Below are positions 45,257-53,573 of a stretch of DNA of 64,000 bases, piece after piece; the stretch's first letter is position 1, and the number at the start of each line of letters is the position of its first letter. The position numbers were made by a program, and so were the translations under genes. The stretch comes from JAYKJB01 sp035284745 [NCBI: Candidatus Sericytochromatia bacterium] (GTDB lineage: Bacteria; Cyanobacteriota; Sericytochromatia; S15B-MN24). The notes beneath the pieces were generated by a model. The model was not told where the DNA came from. It made no database searches and saw nothing but the letters and a program-made list of their open reading frames with translations. Location: the NCBI GenBank assembly GCA_035284745.1, contig JAYKIL010000021.1:1-64000 (forward strand). The letters run 5' to 3'.

Positions 45257-45946
45257 TTAGCCGTTCTCCTGTCTCGGACACGCTCTGGCAAAACCCGCTG
45301 TAATGAGCTGAGGCCGTGTGATGGCCGACCCGACCACCACAGCCCACGCCCCCATAGCAAAAGCCCTCGCCACGTGTGACGGCTCAGCCACGCGGCCCTC
45401 CATCAGCACCGGCACCCGGAGCGATGCCAGCATCTTCGCCAAAAGATCCCAATCCGGTTCCCGCGGCACAGGCCCTGTTCCCGTGTAACCCGAAAGCGTT
45501 GGAGCAACTGCCGCCGCCCCGGCGGCCTCGGCCGCCAAAGCCTCCTCGACGGTACTGACATCAGCCAAAACAGGACGCCCCAGTTCATGGTGCACCCCTT
45601 GAATCAGCTCACCCACCGGAACCGGCCGTTTGCGGTGAGTGGCATCTACCGCTACGACATCCGCGCCGGCGCGCACAACCGCACGCGCGTCATCCAACGT
45701 GGGCGTGATATATACGCCCTGCTCCCCCCGCTTCCAAAGCCCGATCAACGGAACCGACACCGACTCCCGAATCGCCGCAATATCAGTCGGGCTCTCGCAG
45801 CGGACTCCCGCCGCACCACCCGCCACCACAGCCCTGGCCATCGCCGCCATGTAGGCCGCTCCGTGCAAAGGCTCATGCGATTGAGCTTGACAAGACACCA
45901 CCAGACACCCGCGCAAAGACTGAAATACGTCAGATTTTTCCCCCAT
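45257..45946 (-). CDS. nanE: N-acetylmannosamine-6-phosphate 2-epimerase
   Basis: 229 residues, with GGAGG before the ATG. The TIM-barrel family signature is clear: 'LVVSCQAQSHEPLHG', 'GVRCESPTDIAAIRESVSVP', the catalytic Lys in 'IGLWKRG', 'DVVAVDATHRKRP', 'LADVSTVEEALAA', 'TLSGYTG' and 'LMEGRVAEP'. It interconverts ManNAc-6-P and GlcNAc-6-P. It lies 12 bases downstream of uvrA and next to a ROK kinase, which would supply the phosphorylated sugar. A role in amino-sugar or cell-wall recycling is likely. Confidence 0.94.
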   Translation of the reverse strand: MGEKSDVFQSLRGCLVVSCQAQSHEPLHGAAYMAAMARAVVAGGAAGVRCESPTDIAAIRESVSVPLIGLWKRGEQGVYITPTLDDARAVVRAGADVVAVDATHRKRPVPVGELIQGVHHELGRPVLADVSTVEEALAAEAAGAAAVAPTLSGYTGTGPVPREPDWDLLAKMLASLRVPVLMEGRVAEPSHVARAFAMGAWAVVVGSAITRPQLITAGFARACPRQENG

Positions 45947-45958
45947 CTGCCACCTCCG

Positions 45959-48829
45959 CTAACCGATCGCGACACCCGGTGGCAGCACCTTTTCCAGAAA
46001 TCGCCCTGTGTGACTGCCGGCCACGCGACTTACATCCCGGGGTGTCCCACTCGCGACCAGTGTTCCGCCACGGTCCCCCCCTTCGGGGCCTAGATCCAAC
46101 AACCAATCAGCTTGCCGGATGATGTCCAGGTTATGTTCAATGACCAGCACCGTGTTTCCGGCGTCTACCAGGCGATTTAAGACCTCCAACAACTTTTCCA
46201 CATCGTAGAAACTCAAACCCGTAGAAGGCTCGTCCAGAATGTAAAGGGTTTTCCCCGTGGAACGTCGGGCCAACTGCTCTGCCAGCTTAATTCGCTGCGC
46301 CTCGCCGCCCGACAAGGTGGTGGCGGGCTGGCCCAGCTGGATGTACTCCAAGCCTACATCGAACAAAGTTTGCAATTTGTTGCGCGCCCTGGGCACGGCC
46401 TCAAAAAACGACAGCGCTTCCTCAACCGTCATCGCCAGCACGTCGGCGATATTTTTTCCCTTAAACCTAACATCCAAGGTTTCTCGGTTGTAGCGACGCC
46501 CCTTACACACATCGCAAGGGACGTATACATCGGGAAGAAAGTGCATTTCAATCACATTGACCCCTTCCCCCTTGCACGCCTCACAACGTCCGCCTTTGAC
46601 ATTGAAAGAAAACCGGCCCGGCGTGTATCCCCGCGCCTTGGCTTCGGTCGTCATGGAGAAAACCTCTCGCAGATGATCAAACAACCCGGTGTAAGTCGCC
46701 GGATTCGAGCGCGGAGTTCGTCCGATGGGTGCTTGGTCTATGACAATAAACTTATCGAGTTCCTCCACACCGGACACTGCCCGAACACCCTTTAATTTAC
46801 TGGCTCCAGAGCTATGTCCCGCCTCCAGATACTGGTACAAAACATCATGCACCAACGTGCTTTTCCCAGAACCCGACACGCCTGTGACACACACAAAACA
46901 TCCCAGCGGAATGTCCACGCTCACATCCTGTAAATTGTTTTTGCGCGCCCCCTCGATACGCAAAGTACGGCCATTACCCGCCCGCGTTTGGGCGGGAACA
47001 GGGATAGAACGGGCCCCTGACAGGTATTGCCCCGTCAGCGATTCTTTTTCCGCGCACACATCCGCCAATGTCCCTTGAGCAACCACCCTGCCGCCGTGAA
47101 CCCCCGCTCGTGGACCAATATCCACGATATGGTCCGCCAGCCGAATGGTGTCCTCATCATGCTCAACCACAATCAAGGTATTGCCCAGATCCCGCAAACG
47201 AAACAGGGTGGCAAGCAAGCGTTCGTTATCGCGCTGATGCAGACCAATCGAAGGTTCATCCAAGATGTAAAGAACGCCTTGCAGGCCCGACCCTATTTGG
47301 GTGGCAAGACGAATTCGCTGAGCCTCGCCCCCTGACAACGTATTGGCAGCACGGTCCAAAGACAGGTAATCCAGACCGACATCGTTCAGAAAACCCAGGC
47401 GAGCGGTCACCTCTCTTAAGATTTGGGCGGCAATCAGCTGCTGCCGAGGTGTCAACGCCAGGTTCAAAAAAAACGGAAGCGCATCTCGAACACTCAAAGA
47501 CGTAAGTTCCGCTATAGACGCTCCGGCAACCCTCACCGCCAACGCTTCCGGGCGCAGCCGGTTCCCCCCACAGGCCTCGCAAGGTGTTGAAGCCATATAG
47601 GACTCTACCTCCTGCTTAAAGCGTTCGCTCGTCGCTTCTTGGTAGCGGCGCTGCAAACTCGGGATGACACCCTCATACCGGGTGTAATAGGCATCCTGCC
47701 CCTCCTGAAACCAGCTGGGTTGCCGGATTAAAAACCGCTCATCTCCTGCTCCAAAAAGAACAATGTGTTGCACACCTTTGTCCAATTCCTCCCAAGGTGT
47801 ATCCACACAGAAGCCCAACCCAGACGACACAGCCGACAAAAGCTCAAGGTAATAAGGATTAGAGGTCTTGGCCCAAGGATGAATGGCCCCTCCTCTTAAA
47901 CTTTTACGCTGATCAGGGACAATTAAATGGGGATCGATCTCTTGTTTGGCCCCCAGACCGTGACAAACGGAGCACGCGCCAAACGGGCTATTAAAGGAGA
48001 ATAAGCGCGGCGCGATTTCTTCCACACTGGTTCCGCAATCTGCACAGGCCAAATGTTCCGAAAAAATTCGATCCGCCTCCTCTGAGGGGGCCTCGCGGGT
48101 GCCCAGAATCTGAACAGCTACAATACCGTCTGCCTGTTGTAAGGCAGTGGCTAAAGAATCCGCGAGCCGGGTCGCCTGATCAGGGCGAATGACAATTCGA
48201 TCCACGACGACCGCAATCTCGTGTTTTTTGTTCTTGTCCAAGGTCGGCACCTCGGACAAGTCATATACCGCCCCATTCACTCGAACCCGAACAAAACCAG
48301 CCTTGCGAGCCGCATCGAAAACTTTTTCGTGGGTCCCCTTCTTTCCGCGAACCAAAGGAGCCAAAACCTGAAGACGTGTTCCCTCCCCCAAAGCCAATAA
48401 CTGGTCGACAATCTGCTCCACCGCCTGAGGGTTGATAACCTTTCCGCAGCGAAAGCAGTGTGGCGTGCCTACACGTGCAAACAGCAGCCTCAGGTAATCG
48501 TAAATTTCGGTCACCGTACCCACTGTTGAACGTGGGTTGTGACTGGTTGACTTTTGATCAATCGAAATAGCTGGCGACAGCCCTTCGATATAGTCGACGT
48601 CCGGCTTATCGAGTTGCCCGAGGAACTGTCGCGCGTAGGCGGAGAGGCTCTCAACGTAGCGTCTTTGCCCCTCCGCAAAAATGGTGTCAAACGCCAATGA
48701 CGACTTGCCCGAGCCGGAAACGCCCGTAAAAACGACCAACTGATCCCGTGGAATCAGAAGTTCGAGATCCTTGAGATTATGTTCTCGGGCTCCCTTGACG
48801 TGTAGATAGGAGCGATCCAAAGGATTCAC
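45959..48829 (-). CDS. uvrA: UvrABC excinuclease subunit A
   Basis: 956 residues, GTG start overlapping the dgkA stop (GTGA). Two ABC ATPase modules are present: Walker A '[15 protein letters not shown]' and '[15 protein letters not shown]', signatures '[18 protein letters not shown]' and '[18 protein letters not shown]', and Walker B '[15 protein letters not shown]' and '[15 protein letters not shown]'. Zinc modules are '[11 protein letters not shown]...CSVCHG' and 'CEACKGEGV...CDVCKG'. It recognises bulky DNA lesions with UvrB in nucleotide excision repair. Full length and unremarkable, except that it is embedded in the phoH-ybeY-dgkA gene train. Confidence 0.98.
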   Translation of the reverse strand: MNPLDRSYLHVKGAREHNLKDLELLIPRDQLVVFTGVSGSGKSSLAFDTIFAEGQRRYVESLSAYARQFLGQLDKPDVDYIEGLSPAISIDQKSTSHNPRSTVGTVTEIYDYLRLLFARVGTPHCFRCGKVINPQAVEQIVDQLLALGEGTRLQVLAPLVRGKKGTHEKVFDAARKAGFVRVRVNGAVYDLSEVPTLDKNKKHEIAVVVDRIVIRPDQATRLADSLATALQQADGIVAVQILGTREAPSEEADRIFSEHLACADCGTSVEEIAPRLFSFNSPFGACSVCHGLGAKQEIDPHLIVPDQRKSLRGGAIHPWAKTSNPYYLELLSAVSSGLGFCVDTPWEELDKGVQHIVLFGAGDERFLIRQPSWFQEGQDAYYTRYEGVIPSLQRRYQEATSERFKQEVESYMASTPCEACGGNRLRPEALAVRVAGASIAELTSLSVRDALPFFLNLALTPRQQLIAAQILREVTARLGFLNDVGLDYLSLDRAANTLSGGEAQRIRLATQIGSGLQGVLYILDEPSIGLHQRDNERLLATLFRLRDLGNTLIVVEHDEDTIRLADHIVDIGPRAGVHGGRVVAQGTLADVCAEKESLTGQYLSGARSIPVPAQTRAGNGRTLRIEGARKNNLQDVSVDIPLGCFVCVTGVSGSGKSTLVHDVLYQYLEAGHSSGASKLKGVRAVSGVEELDKFIVIDQAPIGRTPRSNPATYTGLFDHLREVFSMTTEAKARGYTPGRFSFNVKGGRCEACKGEGVNVIEMHFLPDVYVPCDVCKGRRYNRETLDVRFKGKNIADVLAMTVEEALSFFEAVPRARNKLQTLFDVGLEYIQLGQPATTLSGGEAQRIKLAEQLARRSTGKTLYILDEPSTGLSFYDVEKLLEVLNRLVDAGNTVLVIEHNLDIIRQADWLLDLGPEGGDRGGTLVASGTPRDVSRVAGSHTGRFLEKVLPPGVAIG

Positions 48830-49257
48830 CGAAACCTTCCTGAAGCCAACGTGCTCACGGGCCCCATCACACGGGCATTTTGCTTGACCTGTATCACCTC
48901 GAACAACGGCGGGCCCAATAATAGCAAACCAACCAACAGGGCATTGGCCGCGCTCACCAACACGGCGGCCGCCGCGACATCCTTGGCGATTTTGGCAAGC
49001 GGATGCTTGCGATGTGTGAATAAATCCACCGCATTCTCAATGGCCGTGTTGAGCATCTCCATCGTCACCACCAACGAACTCACCACCGCAATCAAGGCCA
49101 AATGAAAAAAGGGTATCCGCAACCAAGCACCCAAAGCCATCGCCAGCACCCCCGCCGCCACGTGAATTCGCATGTTTCGCTCGGTGCGAAGGCAAAAATA
49201 GATGCCCGCGAACGCAAAACGAAAACTGGCAAGAAGATTCTCGGCCTTGAACCTCAC
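48826..49257 (-). CDS. dgkA: diacylglycerol/undecaprenol kinase
   Basis: 143 residues with three membrane segments, GTG start overlapping the ybeY stop (GTGA). The active-site motif is '[16 protein letters not shown]' followed by '[20 protein letters not shown]'. In Gram-positive and many other bacteria this small kinase phosphorylates undecaprenol rather than diacylglycerol, so it recycles the lipid carrier for wall synthesis. The ~20-residue C-terminal extension beyond the third helix is slightly unusual. The synteny ybeY-dgkA (often followed by cdd and era) is ancestral; here cdd and era lie 13 kb away. Confidence 0.93.
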   Translation of the reverse strand: MRFKAENLLASFRFAFAGIYFCLRTERNMRIHVAAGVLAMALGAWLRIPFFHLALIAVVSSLVVTMEMLNTAIENAVDLFTHRKHPLAKIAKDVAAAAVLVSAANALLVGLLLLGPPLFEVIQVKQNARVMGPVSTLASGRFR

Positions 49258-49799
49258 CGCGAACCTCGCCTGCGCCGACCTGCAGAAGGGCGTTCCCGCC
49301 CCGGAAGTTCCAACCCCTCAGGCGCGATCAACGTCGGACCTTCGAAGCCCAAAACGCGTAGTAACTCAATTTGACGGGCCCACATTTTCGACTGCCGTTG
49401 CGGGGTGTCGTGGTCCTCACCAAGCAAGTGCAGCAACCCATGCACGGACAACAAGGCCAACTCAGCATCCAGGTCATGCCCTCGGGCGCGGGCCTGCTCA
49501 TTCGCCACATCGACCGCCACAACAACATCGCCCAGAAGGCGTGGCGCCTCCTCACCCGCCTCACCCGGCACATCCTCCAAGGCAAATGCCAAAACGTCGG
49601 TGGGCTTGTCGACACCCCGATATTCACGGTTAAGATCGTGAATCGCCGCCTCATCCACCCACGTGACGCCCCATTCGTCCAATGGCCCCAGGTTGCACGC
49701 AGCGTGCAAATCTTCAAGACGTTTCAACCAGACCTTTTCATCCAGCGACTGGGATTGTTCGTTATTTAGATAGACCGGCAACCTTGCGTCCCTTCGCAT
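49254..49799 (-). CDS. ybeY: endoribonuclease YbeY
   Basis: 181 residues from the ATG at 49799; GTG codons at 49814-49817 are alternatives. The zinc motif 'HGLLHLLGEDH' (HGxxHLxGxDH) is intact, and 'EWGVTWVDEAAIHDLNREYR' with 'TDVLAFALED' matches the family. It acts in 16S rRNA 3'-end maturation and ribosome quality control. The 5' end overlaps the PgpH-like gene by about 38 bases, longer than the other overlaps in this train. Neighbours phoH and era are its usual functional partners. Confidence 0.95.
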   Translation of the reverse strand: MRRDARLPVYLNNEQSQSLDEKVWLKRLEDLHAACNLGPLDEWGVTWVDEAAIHDLNREYRGVDKPTDVLAFALEDVPGEAGEEAPRLLGDVVVAVDVANEQARARGHDLDAELALLSVHGLLHLLGEDHDTPQRQSKMWARQIELLRVLGFEGPTLIAPEGLELPGRERPSAGRRRRGSR

Positions 49800-51273
49800 C
49801 CAATTCTGGGCCACCACCGCCCCTCAACTCCCGAAACACCTGATCAGGATATTCAATCCGCTGATGGAACAGGCCGGACAAGATACGGATAAATGCCCCG
49901 GCAATTTTCTCTATTTCTTTCAAAGTGAGCGGCGCCTCCGAAAGCTCTCCATCGGATAAACGCGTATCCACAATTTTCCTGACCATTCCCTCAATTTGTT
50001 CCGGCGTCGGGTTTTTCAAAGAGCGACACGCAGCTTCCACCCCGTCAGCCAGCATCACAATTCCAGTCTCGCGTGTTCGCGGGCGAGGACCGGGGTAACG
50101 GAAATGGTCCTCTTGTACCTGCCGATGCCCCTCCGCCTGGACCGCCTGATGGTAGAAAAAGGAGACCAAGCTGGTTCCGTGGTGAGTAGAAATAAAATCC
50201 TGAATAATGGCGGGCAGTTTGTGTTCACGCGCCATTTCGAGACCTTCCTTCACGTGCGCTGTAATCACAAGGGCCGAGAGTCGTGGGGAGATTCTGTCGT
50301 GCTGATTCGCCATCCCGAGTTGGTTTTCCACAAAAAAGTAGGGGCGCTTGGTCTTTCCAATGTCGTGATAGTACGCGCCCACCCTCACAAGCAATGCGTC
50401 CGCTCCAATCGCTTCGGCGGCAGCCTCGGCCAGGTTTCCAACCAAAATCGAATGATGGTAAGTCCCCGGCGCTTTCATCTGAAGTTCGCGCAGCAGCGGT
50501 TGACTCGGATTGGCAAGCTCCAACAACTTAAAGGTTGTGGTAATGCCGAACAGGTCTTCAACCAAAGGCAAGAAACCAACGACCAGAATGGCGGACGCCA
50601 ACCCGGATCCCGCAGCCGCAACCGCATGAAGGCCCCACACCGTCCATGAAAGGCCCTCCAGGCTGAACAGCGCTGTCACCGTCCACGCCGACACCAAGGC
50701 AGCGATTAACCCCGCGCGAAAAACGTCGTATCGTTGCTGCACGCGGCTCACGGCGTACACTGCCACAATGACACTCAGCAGTGTCGCCAGCGTCGAATTG
50801 GCATCGTGACCCGGCAGCTGCGCCGAAAAAAGTCCCAACGGCAAAGATGCGATCAATGCGACCCGCCCATTGGCAAAAACGGTGAGAAGCATCCCACACG
50901 CCACCAAGGGAGACGCATAAGGATTCAGCTTCAATGCGCTCAGTGCCCAAGCAAAAGCCAGGGTCCCGACCACTACAAGGCTAATCAGGTACAAATGGCG
51001 GATCGAGTTCACAGTGGTTGGTTCAAACTGGCGCAAGTAGGCGACCACCAGCGCCAAGGCGGTGCCCAACACCATGAGCAAGCCGCCAATGGGCAACCAC
51101 GTGCCTTGAGTCGCCGCCTCAAAAAATCGCGGTTGCGCCATCAACAGCACCAAGAACGTGAGTCCACCCGCAAACAAGACATTCAGGGCCTGGTGAGTCA
51201 CGGGCTGCAACGCCATGGACTGAAGCCACGGCGGAACCAGGCGACGCGCCAGGCGCAAAATATTATCGGTCAT
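49762..51273 (-). CDS. short PgpH-like HD phosphodiesterase with seven membrane helices
   Basis: 503 residues, starting at the ATG that overlaps the phoH stop (ATGA). About seven to eight hydrophobic segments (~28-260) precede a cytosolic HD domain: 'SILVGNLAEAAAEAIGADAL' then 'VRVGAYYHDIGKTKRPYFF', 'LVITAHVKEG' and 'QDFISTHHG'. These are the metal-binding HD motifs of PgpH, which degrades cyclic di-AMP. Typical PgpH proteins are near 700 residues because a ~250-residue extracellular domain separates helix 1 from helix 2. Here that space is only about a dozen residues ('QPRFFEAATQGTW'). Enzymatic function should be retained without the extracellular sensor. Confidence 0.88.
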   Translation of the reverse strand: MTDNILRLARRLVPPWLQSMALQPVTHQALNVLFAGGLTFLVLLMAQPRFFEAATQGTWLPIGGLLMVLGTALALVVAYLRQFEPTTVNSIRHLYLISLVVVGTLAFAWALSALKLNPYASPLVACGMLLTVFANGRVALIASLPLGLFSAQLPGHDANSTLATLLSVIVAVYAVSRVQQRYDVFRAGLIAALVSAWTVTALFSLEGLSWTVWGLHAVAAAGSGLASAILVVGFLPLVEDLFGITTTFKLLELANPSQPLLRELQMKAPGTYHHSILVGNLAEAAAEAIGADALLVRVGAYYHDIGKTKRPYFFVENQLGMANQHDRISPRLSALVITAHVKEGLEMAREHKLPAIIQDFISTHHGTSLVSFFYHQAVQAEGHRQVQEDHFRYPGPRPRTRETGIVMLADGVEAACRSLKNPTPEQIEGMVRKIVDTRLSDGELSEAPLTLKEIEKIAGAFIRILSGLFHQRIEYPDQVFRELRGGGGPELDAKGRKVAGLSK

Positions 51274-52247
51274 GAGGGATGTCGCGCCTCCCAAGCAGCA
51301 TAGGCCTGCACAATTCTTCTCACAAGATCGTGGCGCACCACGTCTTGATCGTCAAATCGAACAAATGCAACGTCATGGACCCCGGCCAACAGACTCTGAA
51401 TGTCGTGTAAAGCCGAACGCTTCCCACGAGGCAAATCAATCTGGGTTTGATCCCCCGTCACCACCACACGTGAACCGGCCCCCATACGAGTCAAAAACAT
51501 CTTCATTTGCTCACCGGTGGTATTCTGCGCCTCGTCTAAAATTATGAAGGCATCTGTGAGCGTGCGTCCCCGCATGTAGGCCAAAGGGGCCACTTCGATC
51601 ATACCCCTCTCCAAATGCCGAGAAACCCGTTCAGCATCCATCAGTTCATACAATGCGTCGTAAAGGGGACGGAAGTAAGGGTCAACCTTGGCCTGGAAAT
51701 CACCGGGCAAGAACCCCAAACTCTCACCCGCCTCAACCGCAGGCCGCGTCAGGATAATCCTGGATACGCGTTTTTCACTCAACGCGCGCACCGCCAAGGC
51801 CACCGCAAGAAAAGTCTTGCCCGTGCCGGCAGGTCCCAACCCAAAGGTCAGCGTGTGCTGTTCAATGGCACGCACATACACCAATTGATTCGCTGAACGG
51901 GTCTTTACCGGCTTCCCCCGATAAGTGCGAGCGACAACATCGTCCAATACGTCCGTGAGTGTGCCCGCCGGTTGCCCTTGCGCCAAATAGAAATATCCCC
52001 GCAATTCATCGGAGGTCAAAACCTCCCTGTCGCGCGCGCGCGGCAAAAGCGTCGTCATCACCTGCTCGACCATTCGCACCGCTTCCGGTTCGCCCTTGAC
52101 CGTCAAATGCTCGCTCCCAAGGAAGGTCGTGACCGGAAGAATCGACTCGAGAAAGGCGAGGTTCTCCTCTCTCAGGCCGCACAACCACTGTGCGATGTGC
52201 GGAGTTGGCAAAGCGATGACAATCTCAGCTTCTTGATTTGAAGACAA
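51270..52247 (-). CDS. phoH: PhoH-family ATPase
   Basis: 325 residues if the TTG at 52247 behind GAGGG is used; the open frame extends to 52295, but that part lies within the rpsU terminator hairpin. A KH-like N-terminal part is followed by the PhoH core: Walker A 'GPAGTGKTFLAVALAV', 'RPAVEAGESLGFLPGD', Walker B 'FIILDEAQNTTGEQMKMFLT', 'VVVTGDQTQIDLPRG'. PhoH proteins of this PhoH-YbeY arrangement are predicted RNA helicases or phosphate-starvation ATPases acting with YbeY. The stop overlaps the PgpH-like gene. Confidence 0.92.
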   Translation of the reverse strand: MSSNQEAEIVIALPTPHIAQWLCGLREENLAFLESILPVTTFLGSEHLTVKGEPEAVRMVEQVMTTLLPRARDREVLTSDELRGYFYLAQGQPAGTLTDVLDDVVARTYRGKPVKTRSANQLVYVRAIEQHTLTFGLGPAGTGKTFLAVALAVRALSEKRVSRIILTRPAVEAGESLGFLPGDFQAKVDPYFRPLYDALYELMDAERVSRHLERGMIEVAPLAYMRGRTLTDAFIILDEAQNTTGEQMKMFLTRMGAGSRVVVTGDQTQIDLPRGKRSALHDIQSLLAGVHDVAFVRFDDQDVVRHDLVRRIVQAYAAWEARHPS

Positions 52248-52273
52248 ACAACCCTCTGGGCACAACACCCCAT

Positions 52274-52309
52274 AAAAAAAGAACGACAGAGCCAATGGCC
52301 CCGCCGTTC
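52274..52309 (-). terminator. rho-independent terminator after rpsU
   Basis: On the minus strand GAACG ... CGTTC and an inner GGGCC / GGCTC stem (one G-T pair) form a strong hairpin followed by TTTTTTT. It sits 40 bases after the rpsU stop and just before phoH, so phoH expression may depend on read-through or on an unseen promoter. Confidence 0.75.
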
Positions 52310-52349
52310 GAATGATTGGAACTTCTGGTTCCGACTCTGAGCCTTTTGC

Positions 52350-52523
52350 TTAGCTATGACGCTTGCGCGCTGCTTCAGACTTTTTCTTGCGGCGAACGCT
52401 GGGCTTCTCGTAACGTTCACGGCGCTTGATCTCAGACAAGATTCCAGCTTTCTGGATCTTCTTCTTGAATCGCTTCAACGCACTTTCGATGGGCTCGTTT
52501 TCGCCTACGCGGACTTCTGCCAA
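52350..52523 (-). CDS. rpsU: 30S ribosomal protein bS21
   Basis: 57 residues. The gene starts at a TTG nine bases after a run of seven G's, a strong ribosome site; in-frame upstream codons are CAT, ATT and a TGA stop, so no ATG is available. The product reads '[20 protein letters not shown]', continues '[20 protein letters not shown]' and ends with a Lys/Arg-rich tail. This matches bS21, which binds near the platform of the small subunit and helps base pairing of the Shine-Dalgarno sequence. Its own promoter and terminator make it largely a separate unit at the head of the phoH train. Confidence 0.95.
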   Translation of the reverse strand: MAEVRVGENEPIESALKRFKKKIQKAGILSEIKRRERYEKPSVRRKKKSEAARKRHS

Positions 52524-52628
52524 ATGAATTCACCCCCCCTGCAGCGTATTTTGCCGTCTCTGTTTCACGCTCAAATGGGACACGCTGCGGGACCTGACTG
52601 TAAAAAACTAAAGACGGATCAAGTTTTA

Positions 52629-52657
52629 GTATAGCCCCGAATAAACCAGAGGGCAAA
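52629..52657 (-). promoter_or_regulatory. predicted promoter of rpsU
   Basis: On the minus strand, -35 TTGCCC (52652-52657) and -10 TATACT (52629-52634) are spaced exactly 17 bases apart. The leader is about 100 bases. The same divergent spacer (52658-52781) holds a TA-rich stretch near 52695-52715 that may serve the plus-strand gene at 52782. Confidence 0.6.
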
Positions 52658-52781
52658 CCCCCCGCGCCCTTACATCTAAATTAACCAAGAATTAACTATA
52701 TATTCACCTTAAGGACGCAGACTGCCCGCCGAGTTCACCGATAACGTCAATAAGCCTTCAGCCAAGTGAGGATTACACCCC

Positions 52782-53528
52782 ATGACCAGTATCGGCCCCA
52801 CACGAAACATTCCATTAAGAGCCGTCTTGCCCCAGCCGGCAGCACCCTCTGTAGCGACCACCAGCGCGGCCCCCCCCGCGACGGCGCAGATGGGGGCGGT
52901 ATCCTACAACTGGAATTTGGCCAACCCAAGGGACCATATTTTCGACCATCCCTATGATGGATGGGCCCTGAACCGGGGCCTGATGAAACTCGGGGGTGTA
53001 GGCTTCTGGAGCCGTTACACGTTGACTCGCAACCTCGCTTCGATGATCACAAAAATTCCGACCCAACGCTTGCGCACCTATGCGGTCCGCGAAAAATTTA
53101 TGACGGTCCCGGGGATGAAACCTGACTACGCCCGTGTCCTGCAACTGGCGTACTTCGATCAAACCAACGGTCAAATGCCCCTGCACCGACAAGGACCGCT
53201 CACCTGGCTTGCCCAATACGGCGCCCCAGGAGACCTCAATGACTGGATCCTCAGGGGACCATTTCTCGTCACCCTGCACACAGCCTCCGTTCAATACGCG
53301 ATGAACACCTACCACGCCCCCCTGGTTCCAAACGCGCGCGAAATAATGATGTTTGGGCAGCACGCAATGATGATCGCTCCACCCCCGTTCAACCCCGCTC
53401 CGGGCCAGCCTATTGGGCCCGGACAGCCGGGTACCTATCCAGGCTACGGTGGATACCCCGCACCCGGTGGCGACCCCATCTCACAGATTGGCAACCTGAT
53501 TGACCAAATCGGACGCATGTTCCGCTAA
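52782..53528 (+). CDS. conserved-looking protein of unknown function
   Basis: 248 residues, ATG behind GAGG with nine-base spacing. Residues 1-45 are Pro/Ala/Thr-rich with no signal peptide. Residues ~46-195 look like one globular domain rich in Trp, Tyr and His ('AVSYNWNLANPRDHIFDHPY', 'WALNRGLMKLGG', 'GPLTWLAQYGAPGDLNDWIL', 'VTLHTASVQYAMNTYHAP'). Residues ~198-230 are Pro/Gly-rich repeats ('PGQPIGPGQPGTYPGYGGYP'), and the C-terminus is a short amphipathic helix ('DPISQIGNLIDQIGRMF'). I recognise no family. Low-complexity flanks around a single domain suggest a secreted or structural protein exported by a non-Sec route, or a particle component. Confidence 0.6.
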   Translation: MTSIGPTRNIPLRAVLPQPAAPSVATTSAAPPATAQMGAVSYNWNLANPRDHIFDHPYDGWALNRGLMKLGGVGFWSRYTLTRNLASMITKIPTQRLRTYAVREKFMTVPGMKPDYARVLQLAYFDQTNGQMPLHRQGPLTWLAQYGAPGDLNDWILRGPFLVTLHTASVQYAMNTYHAPLVPNAREIMMFGQHAMMIAPPPFNPAPGQPIGPGQPGTYPGYGGYPAPGGDPISQIGNLIDQIGRMFR

Positions 53529-53573
53529 TGGTCTCCGCGTGATAATCTGGGGCGAGTCACCGGTTCGCCCGCT

